Source: Arthrobacter_D sp015752045 (GTDB taxonomy: Bacteria; Actinomycetota; Actinomycetes; Actinomycetales; Micrococcaceae). Taken from it: 64,000 nucleotides of DNA. The stretch is taken from contig NZ_JADOUS010000003.1 of NCBI RefSeq assembly GCF_015752045.1, forward strand, positions 248,001 through 312,000. The letters are read 5' to 3'. The position numbers and the translations under genes were made by a program. Shown one piece after another: positions 25,230 through 33,654 of the stretch. Each line of letters starts with the position of its first letter. Position 1 is the first letter of the stretch. The notes beneath the pieces were generated by a model. That model was not told the origin of the DNA. It saw only the letters and a list, made by a program, of their open reading frames with translations, and did no database searches.

Positions 25230-26696
25230 TCAGCCGAGGGCCCGGACGCGCAGGGCCAGGTACAGGTGGACGCGGTCCGCGGTGACCGCCGGATCGTAGC
25301 CCGTGAGCGCCACGACCTGCTGGAGCCGGTAGCGGATGGTGTTGCGGTGCAGGTCGAGGTCCGCGGCGACGGCAGCCACCGAGCCGTCGAGGTCGAGGTA
25401 GCGCTGCAGCGTGGTCATCAGTCCCGCGCCGTGGGCGCTGTCGAACGCCTCGAGCGGCCGCAGGGTCTCCGCGGCGAGGTCGGCGAGCGGCACGTCCGCG
25501 CTGGACATCAGCAGGGACGTCAGGCTCAGGCGGTCCGCGAAGTTCAGGGGCTGCCCCCGCTGGAGCGCCTCGCGCGCTTCGAAGTAGCTCCACCGCAGGC
25601 CGTTCGGCTGGGCGTAGGTGCCGCCGACGCCGACGCGCGCCGTGAGCCCGGCGCCGTGCAGGTACCGGCTCAACTCGGCGGGGTCGCGCGCGACGCCGGC
25701 GGGGAGGACGAGCACGAGCCGTTCGTCGACGAGTCCCGTGGCGCCGCCGTTCCAGCCGTCCGGCAGCGGGAGCGTCCGCAGCGCGCGTCGCTGACCGGAG
25801 GCGACGTCGACGATCAGGACGCTGTGCCGGTGTGTCGTGTCGATGCCGGAACTGGCGAGCCGGGCCGCCGCCTCGGCGCCGGCGAGCGAGCCGCGCACCA
25901 CGTCCTCGAGCAGCTGGCCCATCGCGGTGCGGGCGCCGGTCCGGTTGCGGGCCTGGTTGGTGAGCTCGACCGAGATCAGGCTCTGCGCGTAGTCGACGAC
26001 GGCGGTTCGGCCATAGGGTTCGGCGATCGCGAGCGTGCAGCGGTCCTTCAGGCCGGTGGCGACCGGCAGCCGATGCCACGTCGTCGGCTCCGGATCCGCA
26101 GCGTCGGTCCCGGGGGCGGGGGCGACGCCGGGCGCGCGGCCGGCCGTGCCGGGACCGGAGGCACGTGCGATGCACGCGCCGTACTGGAACAGTGCGACGT
26201 CGGTGCCGAGCATCCGGGCGAGCTCGCCGAGGAGGGCGGCAAGGCCCCCCGGGCCCAGCAGCGCCGAGGCGAGGACGGCGTGGCCCTCGAGGAGGTCCTC
26301 GAGCCCGGCGTAGCGATCGGCGGACAGGGCGTCGGCCACCCTCTTGCCGATGGCGATGAAGGGGACCTCGTAGGGGACCCGGAAGGCGGGGAGGCCGACG
26401 GCGTCCGCCTCCGCGAGCACGGCAGCGGGGATCCTCCGGTGGGTGAGGCCGACACCGAACCCGATGGCCAGGGCCCCGGCGTCGTGCGCCCGCCGGACGA
26501 AGGCCCGCTGGGCGGCGCCCGTCTTCAGCCGCACGCCCGTCGTGAGGACCACCTCCGCCCCGTTGAGGAAGGGTCGCGGGTCCTCGAGCTCGGTCACGGC
26601 GACCCATTGGATGGGCTGGGCGGGCGGTTCCGAGCGGCCCTCCGTGACCAGGCCCAGGGCAGGATCGGAGAGCAGGTCGGCGAGCGTGATGGCCAT
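25230..26696 (-). CDS. PucR-family transcriptional regulator
   Basis: 488 residues in three parts: N-terminal PucR ligand domain (ITLADLLSDPALGLV to about 125), a central GGDEF-like region, and a C-terminal helix-turn-helix with LDLHRNTIRYRLQQV. It is divergent from aminobutyraldehyde dehydrogenase and gabT, and PucR proteins regulate GABA or purine catabolism, so it is probably the GABA-pathway activator. Leaderless-looking: TAAGCT sits 6 nt before ATG 26696. Confidence 0.85.
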   Translation of the reverse strand: MAITLADLLSDPALGLVTEGRSEPPAQPIQWVAVTELEDPRPFLNGAEVVLTTGVRLKTGAAQRAFVRRAHDAGALAIGFGVGLTHRRIPAAVLAEADAVGLPAFRVPYEVPFIAIGKRVADALSADRYAGLEDLLEGHAVLASALLGPGGLAALLGELARMLGTDVALFQYGACIARASGPGTAGRAPGVAPAPGTDAADPEPTTWHRLPVATGLKDRCTLAIAEPYGRTAVVDYAQSLISVELTNQARNRTGARTAMGQLLEDVVRGSLAGAEAAARLASSGIDTTHRHSVLIVDVASGQRRALRTLPLPDGWNGGATGLVDERLVLVLPAGVARDPAELSRYLHGAGLTARVGVGGTYAQPNGLRWSYFEAREALQRGQPLNFADRLSLTSLLMSSADVPLADLAAETLRPLEAFDSAHGAGLMTTLQRYLDLDGSVAAVAADLDLHRNTIRYRLQQVVALTGYDPAVTADRVHLYLALRVRALG

Positions 26697-26702
26697 GGAG
26701 CC

Positions 26703-26708
26703 AGCTTA
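26703..26708 (-). promoter_or_regulatory. -10 hexamer TAAGCT, leaderless start for the PucR gene
   Basis: On the minus strand TAAGCT ends 6 nt before ATG 26696. Confidence 0.5.
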
Positions 26709-26712
26709 GGCG

Positions 26713-26729
26713 GCACTGTGCCATTGCAC
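26713..26729. promoter_or_regulatory. GCAC/GTGC palindrome cluster in the PucR-aldehyde dehydrogenase gap
   Basis: GCAC-T-GTGC is followed by GTGC-CATT-GCAC, sharing the central GTGC. Further GTGC/GCAC words occur at about 26750-26775. A candidate PucR operator; arms are only 4 bp. Confidence 0.3.
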
Positions 26730-26863
26730 GGCAGGTCCGGTCATGCGCTGTGCAGATCACTCTGGCACGCCGTGCGGTGCCCCGGTACGGTCATGTCGAT
26801 ACCCCGTGGCCGGATGCACCCCGTACGCGCCGCGGACTCCACCCTCGTGAAAGGCACTGCAGC

Positions 26864-28294
26864 GTGGCTGAGACCCTTCAGAACTACATCGACGGAGCGT
26901 TCGTGACGCCCGCCGGCACTGAGCTCCTGGACATCGTCAACCCGACCAACGGCGAGGTGGTCGCGCAGTCGCCTGTCTCCACCCCGGCGGACGTCGACGA
27001 CGCCATGCAGGCCGCGGCACGTGCCTTCACCACCTGGAAGCGGACCACCCCGAGCCAGCGCCAGCTCATGCTGCTGAAGCTCGCGGACGCCGTCGAGGGC
27101 GCCAGCGACGAGCTCGTCGAGGCGCAGCACCGCAACACCGGCCAGGTGCGTGCGATGATCGCCGCCGAGGAGGTCGCCGTCGGCGCCGACCAGCTGCGGT
27201 TCTTCGCCGGCGCCGCACGGCTCATGGAGGGGAAGTCCGCGGGCGAGTACATGGAGGGCCACACCTCCTACGTCCGCCGCGAGCCCATCGGCGTCGTCGC
27301 CCAGGTGGCCCCGTGGAACTACCCGCTCCTCATGGCCATCTGGAAGATCGGCCCCGCCCTCGCCGCCGGCAACACGGTGGTCCTGAAGCCGAGCGACACG
27401 ACCCCGGAATCGACCCTCGTCCTGGCGCGCCTCACCCAGGGCATCCTGCCCGACGGCGTCCTGAACGTCGTGCTCGGCACGGGTGAGACCGGTGCCGCCA
27501 TGACCGAACACCCCGTGCCCGGACTGGTGTCCATCACGGGATCCGTGCGTGCCGGCATCGCCGTCGCGACCAGCGCCGCGAAGGGCCTCAAGCGGGCCCA
27601 CCTCGAGCTCGGCGGCAAGGCCCCCGCCGTCGTCTTCGCGGACGCCGACCTCACGAAGAGCGCCGAGGCCATCGCCGAGTTCGCCTTCTTCAACGCCGGC
27701 CAGGACTGCACCGCCATCACCCGGGTCCTCGTGCAGGAGCAGGCGCACGACGAGTTCGTCGCCGCGATGGTCGCGCACACCGCCACCCTGAAGACCGGCA
27801 GTACCGAGGACTCGGAGAACTACTTCGGGCCGCTGAACAACATCAACCACTTCAACGCCGTCAATGCCGTCATCGACGCGCTGCCCGCCCACTGCACGAT
27901 CGCGACGGGCGGCAGGCGTGCCGGGGACAAGGGTTACTTCTTCGAGCCGACGATCGTCACCGGTGCCCTGCAGGACGACCCCGTGGTGCAGCAGGAGACG
28001 TTCGGCCCCGTCGTGACGGTGCAGACGTTCACCACCGAGGAGGAGGCCGTCGAGCTCGCCAACGGTGTGGACTACGCGCTGGCCTCCAGCATCTGGACCT
28101 CGAACCACGGCACCGCGATGCGCGTCTCCCGCGACCTCGACTTCGGCGCCGTCTGGATCAACACGCACATCATGCTCACCGCCGAGATGCCCCACGGCGG
28201 CTTCAAGCACTCCGGCTACGGCAAGGACCTCTCCATGTACGGCGTGGAGGACTACACCCGCATCAAGCACGTCATGAGCGTGCTGGACGTCTGA
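26864..28294 (+). CDS. Gamma-aminobutyraldehyde dehydrogenase-like enzyme
   Basis: 476-residue NAD-dependent aldehyde dehydrogenase. Catalytic Cys282 lies in NAGQDCTAITR, general-base Glu248 in HLELGGKAP, and GSVRAG marks the cofactor site. The NAGQDCTA block resembles PatD/YdcW-type enzymes that oxidise 4-aminobutanal to GABA. The next gene is gabT, which removes the amino group of GABA, so the step order fits putrescine breakdown. Start GTG 26864 with AAAGG ten bases upstream. Confidence 0.85.
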   Translation: MAETLQNYIDGAFVTPAGTELLDIVNPTNGEVVAQSPVSTPADVDDAMQAAARAFTTWKRTTPSQRQLMLLKLADAVEGASDELVEAQHRNTGQVRAMIAAEEVAVGADQLRFFAGAARLMEGKSAGEYMEGHTSYVRREPIGVVAQVAPWNYPLLMAIWKIGPALAAGNTVVLKPSDTTPESTLVLARLTQGILPDGVLNVVLGTGETGAAMTEHPVPGLVSITGSVRAGIAVATSAAKGLKRAHLELGGKAPAVVFADADLTKSAEAIAEFAFFNAGQDCTAITRVLVQEQAHDEFVAAMVAHTATLKTGSTEDSENYFGPLNNINHFNAVNAVIDALPAHCTIATGGRRAGDKGYFFEPTIVTGALQDDPVVQQETFGPVVTVQTFTTEEEAVELANGVDYALASSIWTSNHGTAMRVSRDLDFGAVWINTHIMLTAEMPHGGFKHSGYGKDLSMYGVEDYTRIKHVMSVLDV

Positions 28295-28321
28295 CAGATC
28301 CGTTCTAGATAGGAACTCCTT

Positions 28322-29707
28322 ATGACCACCTTCGCAACCACTCCCGGTGCGGTCGCCCCCCGTTTCAGGCTCGAGCAGAAGCGCCGCATCACCGGTGACT
28401 TCCCCGGCCCGAAGTCCACCGAGCTGGCCGCGCGCCGCTCCGCCGTCGTCGCCAAGGGCGTCGCCTCGGGTGTTCCCGTGTACGTGGCGGACGCCGACGG
28501 CGGGATCCTCCAGGACGTCGACGGCAACTCCTTCATCGACCTCGGCTCCGGCATCGCCGTGACGAGCGTCGGGGCCTCGGACCCCGCCGTGGTCGGCGCG
28601 GTCAAGGAGCAGGTGGAGCACTTCACGCACACGTGCTTCATGGTCACTCCCTACGAGGGCTACATCGCCGTCGCGGAGCAGCTCGCCGAGCTGACGCCGG
28701 GCGACTTCGAGAAGCGGACGGTCCTGTTCAACTCGGGCGCCGAGGCGGTCGAGAACGCCGTCAAGGTGGCACGGCTGGCCACGGGCCGGGACGCCGTCGT
28801 CGCGTTCGACCACGCCTACCACGGCCGCACCAACCTGACCATGGCGCTGACCGCGAAGTCGATGCCGTACAAGGCGAACTTCGGTCCGTTCGCACCGGAG
28901 ATCTACCGCGTCCCCATGAGCTACCCGTTCCGCGAGGAGAACCCGTCCATCACGGGCCCCGCGGCGGCGCAGCGTGCCATCACCATGATCGAGAAGCAGA
29001 TCGGCGCCCAGTCGGTCGCCGCGATCATCATCGAACCCGTCCAGGGCGAGGGCGGCTTCATCGTGCCGGCCGAGGGCTTCCTCCCCGCGCTCGCGGAATG
29101 GGCCAAGGCCAACGGCGTCGTGTTCATCGCCGACGAGGTGCAGTCCGGGTTCTGCCGCACCGGCGAGTGGTTCGCCGTGAACCACGAGGGTGTCGTGCCC
29201 GACATCATCACCATGGCCAAGGGCATCGCCGGTGGCATGCCGCTCTCGGCCATCACGGGGCGCGCGGACCTGCTCGACGCCGTGCACGCCGGGGGGCTCG
29301 GCGGCACCTACGGTGGCAACCCGGTGGCCTGCGCCGCGGCGCTCGCCGCGATCGGCACCATGAAGGACCAGGACCTCGCGGGCCGTGCCCGCAGCATCGA
29401 GGCCCGGGTCTCCGAGCGCATGGCCGCACTGCAGGCCGAGCTCGGCGAGCGGAGCATCGTGGGGGAGCTCCGCGGACGCGGCGCCATGCTGGCCATCGAG
29501 TTCGTGGAGCCGGGCGGCAGGACGCCCAATGCCGAGGCCACCAAGGCGATCGCCGCACGATGCCTCCGCGAGGGCGTCATCATCCTCACCTGCGGCACCT
29601 ACGGCAACGTGGTCCGGCTGCTGCCGCCGCTCGTGATCACCGAGGACCTGCTGGAGGACGGCCTCGACGTCCTTGAGGCCGCGATCCGCGCGGTCAGCGC
29701 CGGCTGA
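28322..29707 (+). CDS. gabT: 4-Aminobutyrate aminotransferase
   Basis: 461-residue class III PLP aminotransferase converting GABA and 2-oxoglutarate to succinate semialdehyde and glutamate. The cofactor Asp is in VVFIADEVQSGFCRTG and the Schiff-base lysine is Lys300 in TMAKGIAGGMPLSA. AGGAACTCC precedes ATG 28322, 27 nt after the dehydrogenase stop, so both are one operon. A succinate-semialdehyde dehydrogenase is not obvious in the window. Confidence 0.92.
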   Translation: MTTFATTPGAVAPRFRLEQKRRITGDFPGPKSTELAARRSAVVAKGVASGVPVYVADADGGILQDVDGNSFIDLGSGIAVTSVGASDPAVVGAVKEQVEHFTHTCFMVTPYEGYIAVAEQLAELTPGDFEKRTVLFNSGAEAVENAVKVARLATGRDAVVAFDHAYHGRTNLTMALTAKSMPYKANFGPFAPEIYRVPMSYPFREENPSITGPAAAQRAITMIEKQIGAQSVAAIIIEPVQGEGGFIVPAEGFLPALAEWAKANGVVFIADEVQSGFCRTGEWFAVNHEGVVPDIITMAKGIAGGMPLSAITGRADLLDAVHAGGLGGTYGGNPVACAAALAAIGTMKDQDLAGRARSIEARVSERMAALQAELGERSIVGELRGRGAMLAIEFVEPGGRTPNAEATKAIAARCLREGVIILTCGTYGNVVRLLPPLVITEDLLEDGLDVLEAAIRAVSAG

Positions 29708-29713
29708 TCACCG

Positions 29714-29762
29714 ACGCACGGAAAAGGCCCTGCAGCGGTGCTGCAGGGCCTTTTCCGTGCGT
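29714..29762. terminator. Very strong bidirectional terminator after gabT
   Basis: Arms 29714-29735 and 29741-29762 are perfectly complementary over 22 bp with a 5-nt loop. Internal AAAA/TTTT runs are placed so both strands can terminate. It separates gabT from the convergent GNAT gene. Confidence 0.85.
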
Positions 29763-29770
29763 TCCCGGGG

Positions 29771-30370
29771 TCAGCCGACCGGGATGAGGGCCCTGAAATG
29801 GGGGTTCTCGACCAGGAAGGCCTGGGCATGTTCGCAGTAGGGGACGGGCGCGAGGCGGCGTCGATGCGCGTTCAGGAGCGATTTGCGGACCAGCACCGAC
29901 TCCAGGCCCAGCCGAAGGTAGGCGGACCCGACGACGGTCTGCAGCAGGCGGAGGCGGCCGGCCCGCAGGTCGTACTTCACATAGCCGACCATGACGCCGT
30001 CGTGGAACAGCTCGAAGCGCGAGGCGGCCTGGTTGTCGCGGAACTTCTCGCGGAGCTGCTCGGTCTCCGAGCGCTCGGCCGCACGGGACTCGCGGTCGGT
30101 GATGGCCTGGACGACCGCCTCGTAGTCGTCCAGCACGCCGTAGGGCGGGTACGCGGTGTCCAGGGCCTGGTAGAGCTCGTTGCACAGGATGCGCAGCTCA
30201 CGGGTGGAGACGGCGGACAGGTCGCGGGGGACATCCGGGGTCTCTGCACCGGACGCCGCCGGAGCATCCGGATCGGCGAAGGGGACGAGGTCGGCGTCGG
30301 ACAGGGTGTCGGGCGCACGGCGGTCCGCGGGACGGGAACCGGAGGTGGGGGGAAGGGGGGCAACGGACAT
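29771..30370 (-). CDS. GNAT-fold N-acetyltransferase-like protein (YjdJ type)
   Basis: 199 residues. The first 50 are low-complexity Pro/Ala/Asp. The C-terminal half (GYVKYDLRAGRLRLLQTVV through LNAHRRRLAPVPYCEHAQAFLVENP) follows the small GNAT_YjdJ pattern, in which EHAQ/CxFV-like segments bind acetyl-CoA. The substrate is unknown. An unusually long 166-nt upstream gap carries two inverted repeats. Confidence 0.6.
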   Translation of the reverse strand: MSVAPLPPTSGSRPADRRAPDTLSDADLVPFADPDAPAASGAETPDVPRDLSAVSTRELRILCNELYQALDTAYPPYGVLDDYEAVVQAITDRESRAAERSETEQLREKFRDNQAASRFELFHDGVMVGYVKYDLRAGRLRLLQTVVGSAYLRLGLESVLVRKSLLNAHRRRLAPVPYCEHAQAFLVENPHFRALIPVG

Positions 30371-30412
30371 GATGTACCTCTGATGATCAGGGAGTAGTTG
30401 GGCCGTTGCTTG

Positions 30413-30466
30413 ACCTTTGACAGAAAGGTAACACCCGACGGGGGATCCGTAAAGCTAGGCGCTTTA
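30413..30466. promoter_or_regulatory. Two 6-bp inverted repeats upstream of the GNAT gene
   Basis: ACCTTT/AAAGGT (30413-30418, 30424-30429) and TAAAGC/GCTTTA (30450-30455, 30461-30466). Each has a 5-nt spacer and they lie 37 nt apart, in AT-richer sequence than the surroundings. A plausible operator pair for an unknown regulator. Confidence 0.35.
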
Positions 30467-30496
30467 GCAATCGGGGGTGTTCGCTCCCGACCGGCG

Positions 30497-30524
30497 CTCC
30501 GGCGGGTCCATGGACCCGCCGGAG
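30497..30524 (-). terminator. 28-nt perfect palindrome after the TetR gene
   Basis: 13-bp arms around a central AT, 13 nt beyond the regulator's stop in the direction of transcription. Terminator-like, without a T-tract. Confidence 0.55.
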
Positions 30525-30536
30525 GTCCCGCGGGGA

Positions 30537-31208
30537 TCAGGAGGAGCCGGCGGCCAACTGCTGGCGGAGGCCGGCGATCATGCCCTCGAGCCCGGCCCGG
30601 AAGGCGGCATCCGCGGATCGTCCGGCTCCTGCCGCCTCCGAGGCGCTGCGCACCGCGGACGTGAACACCGGGAACTCGTCCGCGAGCGTGCCGGAGTCGA
30701 AGATGTCGCCGGGTGCGGCCACGTCGAGTGCCGAGCCGTAGATGAAGGACTCGAGGGCGACGATCGCGGGCACGATCCGGTCCTCGAGCCAGCCCGCCGA
30801 GGCGAAGCCGCGGGCCACCTCCTCGTACATGCGCAGCGTCTCCGCCGCGTCGGTCACCGGCATGACGGCGATCACCGGGACCAGGGGGGCGTGCCGCGCG
30901 AAGACCTCACGGTAGGACCAGGCCCACTGCCGCACGGCCTCGTCCCACGGCTCCACGGCGAATGCGCTGAAGTCCACCATGGTCATGACGTGGTCCTGGA
31001 CCCAGCGGAGCACCTCCTGCTTCGAGGCGGCGTGGTTGTAGAGGGCGGAGGGTGCCACCCGGAGCCGGCGGGCGAGCGCGGACATCGTCAGACCCTCGTA
31101 GCCCTCCGCGGCGATGAGGTCGAGCGCCGCGGCCGTGATGCGATCCCTGGACAGGACGCTGCGCGGAGGGCGCCCGGCGCGCCGGGGGGTCGGTGTTGCT
31201 GAGGTCAT
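30537..31208 (-). CDS. TetR-family regulator of the amine-oxidase operon
   Basis: 223 residues. The N-terminal helix-turn-helix is ITAAALDLIAAEGYEGLTMSALARRLRVAPSALYNH, and the C-terminal part matches the ligand-binding TetR_C class with WAWSYREVFARHAPL. Start ATG 31208 has GGGAGCAGG upstream. It is divergent from the amine oxidase, whose promoter carries a palindrome, so it most likely represses that operon and responds to an amine or its aldehyde. Confidence 0.82.
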   Translation of the reverse strand: MTSATPTPRRAGRPPRSVLSRDRITAAALDLIAAEGYEGLTMSALARRLRVAPSALYNHAASKQEVLRWVQDHVMTMVDFSAFAVEPWDEAVRQWAWSYREVFARHAPLVPVIAVMPVTDAAETLRMYEEVARGFASAGWLEDRIVPAIVALESFIYGSALDVAAPGDIFDSGTLADEFPVFTSAVRSASEAAGAGRSADAAFRAGLEGMIAGLRQQLAAGSS

Positions 31209-31277
31209 CGATCCTGCTCCCTGTTGCGATGGCGTTAACTCTACGGGCGGGCCCTTCCCTCCCCGGGTGCCTGTGGC

Positions 31278-31310
31278 TATAGTAGGGCGCAATAATGAAT
31301 CCCATTCATT
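31278..31310 (+). promoter_or_regulatory. Amine-oxidase promoter with TetR-type operator
   Basis: A -10 TATAGT (31278-31283) is followed by AATGAAT-CCC-ATTCATT (31294-31310), a 7-bp perfect palindrome placed just after the expected transcription start. Bound repressor would block initiation. Confidence 0.62.
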
Positions 31311-31345
31311 TTGTGGCCTGCGTCATGCAGCCCTAGGAGGATCAC

Positions 31346-32758
31346 GTGAAAACCATCGAACGCGACGTCGTCATCATCGGAGCCGGCCCCTCGGGCCTCA
31401 CCGCCGCACGCGAGCTGAGGAAGGCCGGTCACTCGGTCGCCGTGCTCGAGGCGCGCGACCGCGTCGGCGGGCGTACCCACACGGACGTGATCGACGGCGC
31501 CGTCTTCGAGGTCGGGGGGCAGTGGGTGTCGCCGGACCAGACCGCGCTCATCGGTCTCCTCGGCGAACTGGGCCTGAAGACGTTCTCCCGGTACCGGGAG
31601 GGTGACTCCGTGTACATCGGCCCCGACGGCGAACCGATCCGCTACAGCGGGGAGATGTTCCCCGTCAGCGAGTACACGCGTGAGGAGATGGAGCGCCTCA
31701 TCGTGATCCTCGACCGGCTCGTCGCCGAGGCCGGGCCGGAATCGCCGTGGAACCACCCGGACGCGCGGGCCCTGGACACCATCTCCTTCCACCACTGGCT
31801 CCGGCAGCAGTCCGACGACGAGGAGGCCTGCGACAACATCGGCCTGTTCATCGCGGGCGGCATGCTGACGAAGCCGGCGCACTCGTTCTCGACCCTCCAG
31901 GCGGTCCTGATGGCGGCGACCGCCGGGTCCTTCTCGAACCTGGTGGACGAGGACTTCATCCTCGACAAGCGCGTGATCGGCGGCATGCAGTCCGTGTCGG
32001 AGCGCATGGCGGCCGAGCTGGGGGAGGACGTCATCCTCTCGAGCCCCGTGCGCACGCTCCGCTGGAGCGGCATGGAAGGCCCGGACAGCACCGAGGGGGT
32101 CACGGTCGTCTCGGACACGACGACGGTGCGGGCCCGGTTCGCGGTCGTCGCCGTCCCACCGAACCTCTATTCGCGCATCAGCTACGACCCGCCGCTGCCG
32201 CGCCGCCAGCACCAGATGCACCAGCACCAGTCGCTCGGCCTGGTGATCAAGGTCCACGCCGTCTACACCACGCCGTTCTGGCGCGAGGACGGGCTCTCGG
32301 GGACGGGCTTCAGCGCGGGGTCGATCGTCCAGGAGGTCTACGACAACACGAACTTCGAGGACCCCCGCGGCACCCTGGTGGGCTTCGTCTCCGACGAGAA
32401 GGCGGACGCCATGTTCGAGCTGCCTCCGCACGAGCGCCGCGAGCGGATCCTCTCCGCGATCGCGAACTTCCTCGGGCCGCAGGCGCTGGAGCCGGAGGTG
32501 TACTACGAATCGGACTGGGCCTCGGAGGAGTGGACGCGGGGCGCCTACGCCTCGAGCTACGACCTCGGCGGGCTGCACCGCTACGGCCGCGACCAGCGCA
32601 CGCCTGTGGGCCCCATCCACTGGTCCTGCTCCGACATCGCGGCCGAGGGATACCAGCATGTCGACGGCGCCATCCGGATGGGGCAGCGCACCGCGGTCGA
32701 GATCCACCGTGCGCTGTCGGCCGGTGTGCAGGCCGCCGCGACCGGTCGGGGGGCGTAG
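31346..32758 (+). CDS. Flavin monoamine oxidase, probable putrescine oxidase
   Basis: 470 residues of the FAD amine-oxidase family. The dinucleotide site is VVIIGAGPSGLTAAREL followed by VLEARDRVGGRTHT and the VGGQWVSPDQ substrate-side strand; the C-terminal FAD contact is in SDIAAEGYQHVDGAIRMG. Such enzymes oxidise putrescine, tyramine or related amines to aldehydes with H2O2 release. Putrescine is favoured because aminobutyraldehyde dehydrogenase and gabT lie 3-5 kb away. AGGAGG precedes GTG 31346. First gene of an operon with a universal stress protein and an APC permease. Confidence 0.82.
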   Translation: MKTIERDVVIIGAGPSGLTAARELRKAGHSVAVLEARDRVGGRTHTDVIDGAVFEVGGQWVSPDQTALIGLLGELGLKTFSRYREGDSVYIGPDGEPIRYSGEMFPVSEYTREEMERLIVILDRLVAEAGPESPWNHPDARALDTISFHHWLRQQSDDEEACDNIGLFIAGGMLTKPAHSFSTLQAVLMAATAGSFSNLVDEDFILDKRVIGGMQSVSERMAAELGEDVILSSPVRTLRWSGMEGPDSTEGVTVVSDTTTVRARFAVVAVPPNLYSRISYDPPLPRRQHQMHQHQSLGLVIKVHAVYTTPFWREDGLSGTGFSAGSIVQEVYDNTNFEDPRGTLVGFVSDEKADAMFELPPHERRERILSAIANFLGPQALEPEVYYESDWASEEWTRGAYASSYDLGGLHRYGRDQRTPVGPIHWSCSDIAAEGYQHVDGAIRMGQRTAVEIHRALSAGVQAAATGRGA

Positions 32759-32760
32759 TC

Positions 32761-33654
32761 ATGCGCTACGTCGTCGGGTACACCGCCGATGAGCGCGGGC
32801 ACGACGCCGTCTGCCTCGCCGTCGCCCTCGCGCGCCGCCAGGACGCGAGCCTCGACCTCGTCCTCGTCACCCCCGAGCACTCCCCCTACTCGGGGATCTA
32901 CCTGCCGGGCAAGCCCTTCGAGAGCCTCCTGACGGACCAGCTGCAGGAGTGGATGGACCAGGGTCTCGCCCTCGTGCCGGACGGCGTCTCCGCACGCGGC
33001 GTGGTGGTGCGCGCGGAGTCCAATGCGGAGGGCCTCATCCGGGCGGCCGAGGACACCGAGGCGTCCCTGATCGTGATCGGCGCCAGCTCCCGCGGCCTCG
33101 CCAACCGGTTCAACGTCGGCAACGTGGCCCGGGGCCTCCTGCACGCGTCGCCCGTCCCGGTGGCGCTGGCGCCCAAGTCCTACCGCCGCACCGATCCCGT
33201 CACCCGCCTGACCTGCGCGGTCGGCAACCGCGCGGGAGCGGACGACGTCGTCTCCGTCGCCGTGGCCTCGGCGCTGCGCCGCGGCCTCCCGCTGCGCCTC
33301 GTGTCCCTCGTCGCGCTCGACGCGGGACACTCCGACCCGGAGGGCGTGGAGGACGAGGCGAACCGTCGGCTCGCGGAGGCCGCTTCCGCCCTCGCCGCCG
33401 GCGGGCGGGTGAGCGTCGAGACGGCACACGGCTCCTCCATCGAGGACGCCATCGAAGCCCTGGCCTGGGACGAGGGGGAGGTGCTGCTGGTCGGCTCCAG
33501 CCGCCTCGCGCAGCACATGCGCATCTTCCTCGGCTCCACCGCGAACAAGATCCTGCGTACGCTGACCATTCCCATGATCGTCGTCCCGCGTACGTACGCC
33601 GTGCCCGGCACCACCACCGGCCCGGGCGCCCTGACCAAAGAGGCGGACGCATGA
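32761..33654 (+). CDS. Tandem universal stress protein, operon copy 1
   Basis: 297 residues with two UspA domains (about 1-140 and 155-285). The second domain keeps a near-canonical ATP-binding loop, GSSRLAQHMRIFLGS, with Arg in place of the second glycine; the first is less canonical. ATG 32761 follows the oxidase stop by 2 nt, and its stop overlaps the permease start (ATGA). Being locked between an amine oxidase and an amine permease suggests it modulates uptake, as TeaD does for an ectoine transporter in Halomonas; that is inference. Confidence 0.83.
   Translation: MRYVVGYTADERGHDAVCLAVALARRQDASLDLVLVTPEHSPYSGIYLPGKPFESLLTDQLQEWMDQGLALVPDGVSARGVVVRAESNAEGLIRAAEDTEASLIVIGASSRGLANRFNVGNVARGLLHASPVPVALAPKSYRRTDPVTRLTCAVGNRAGADDVVSVAVASALRRGLPLRLVSLVALDAGHSDPEGVEDEANRRLAEAASALAAGGRVSVETAHGSSIEDAIEALAWDEGEVLLVGSSRLAQHMRIFLGSTANKILRTLTIPMIVVPRTYAVPGTTTGPGALTKEADA

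Noticed and set aside
24504..26906. An 800-residue plus-strand open frame across the GAF kinase and PucR genes
   Set aside because: It is a high-GC antisense frame with no recognisable domain, while both minus-strand genes have complete motifs.
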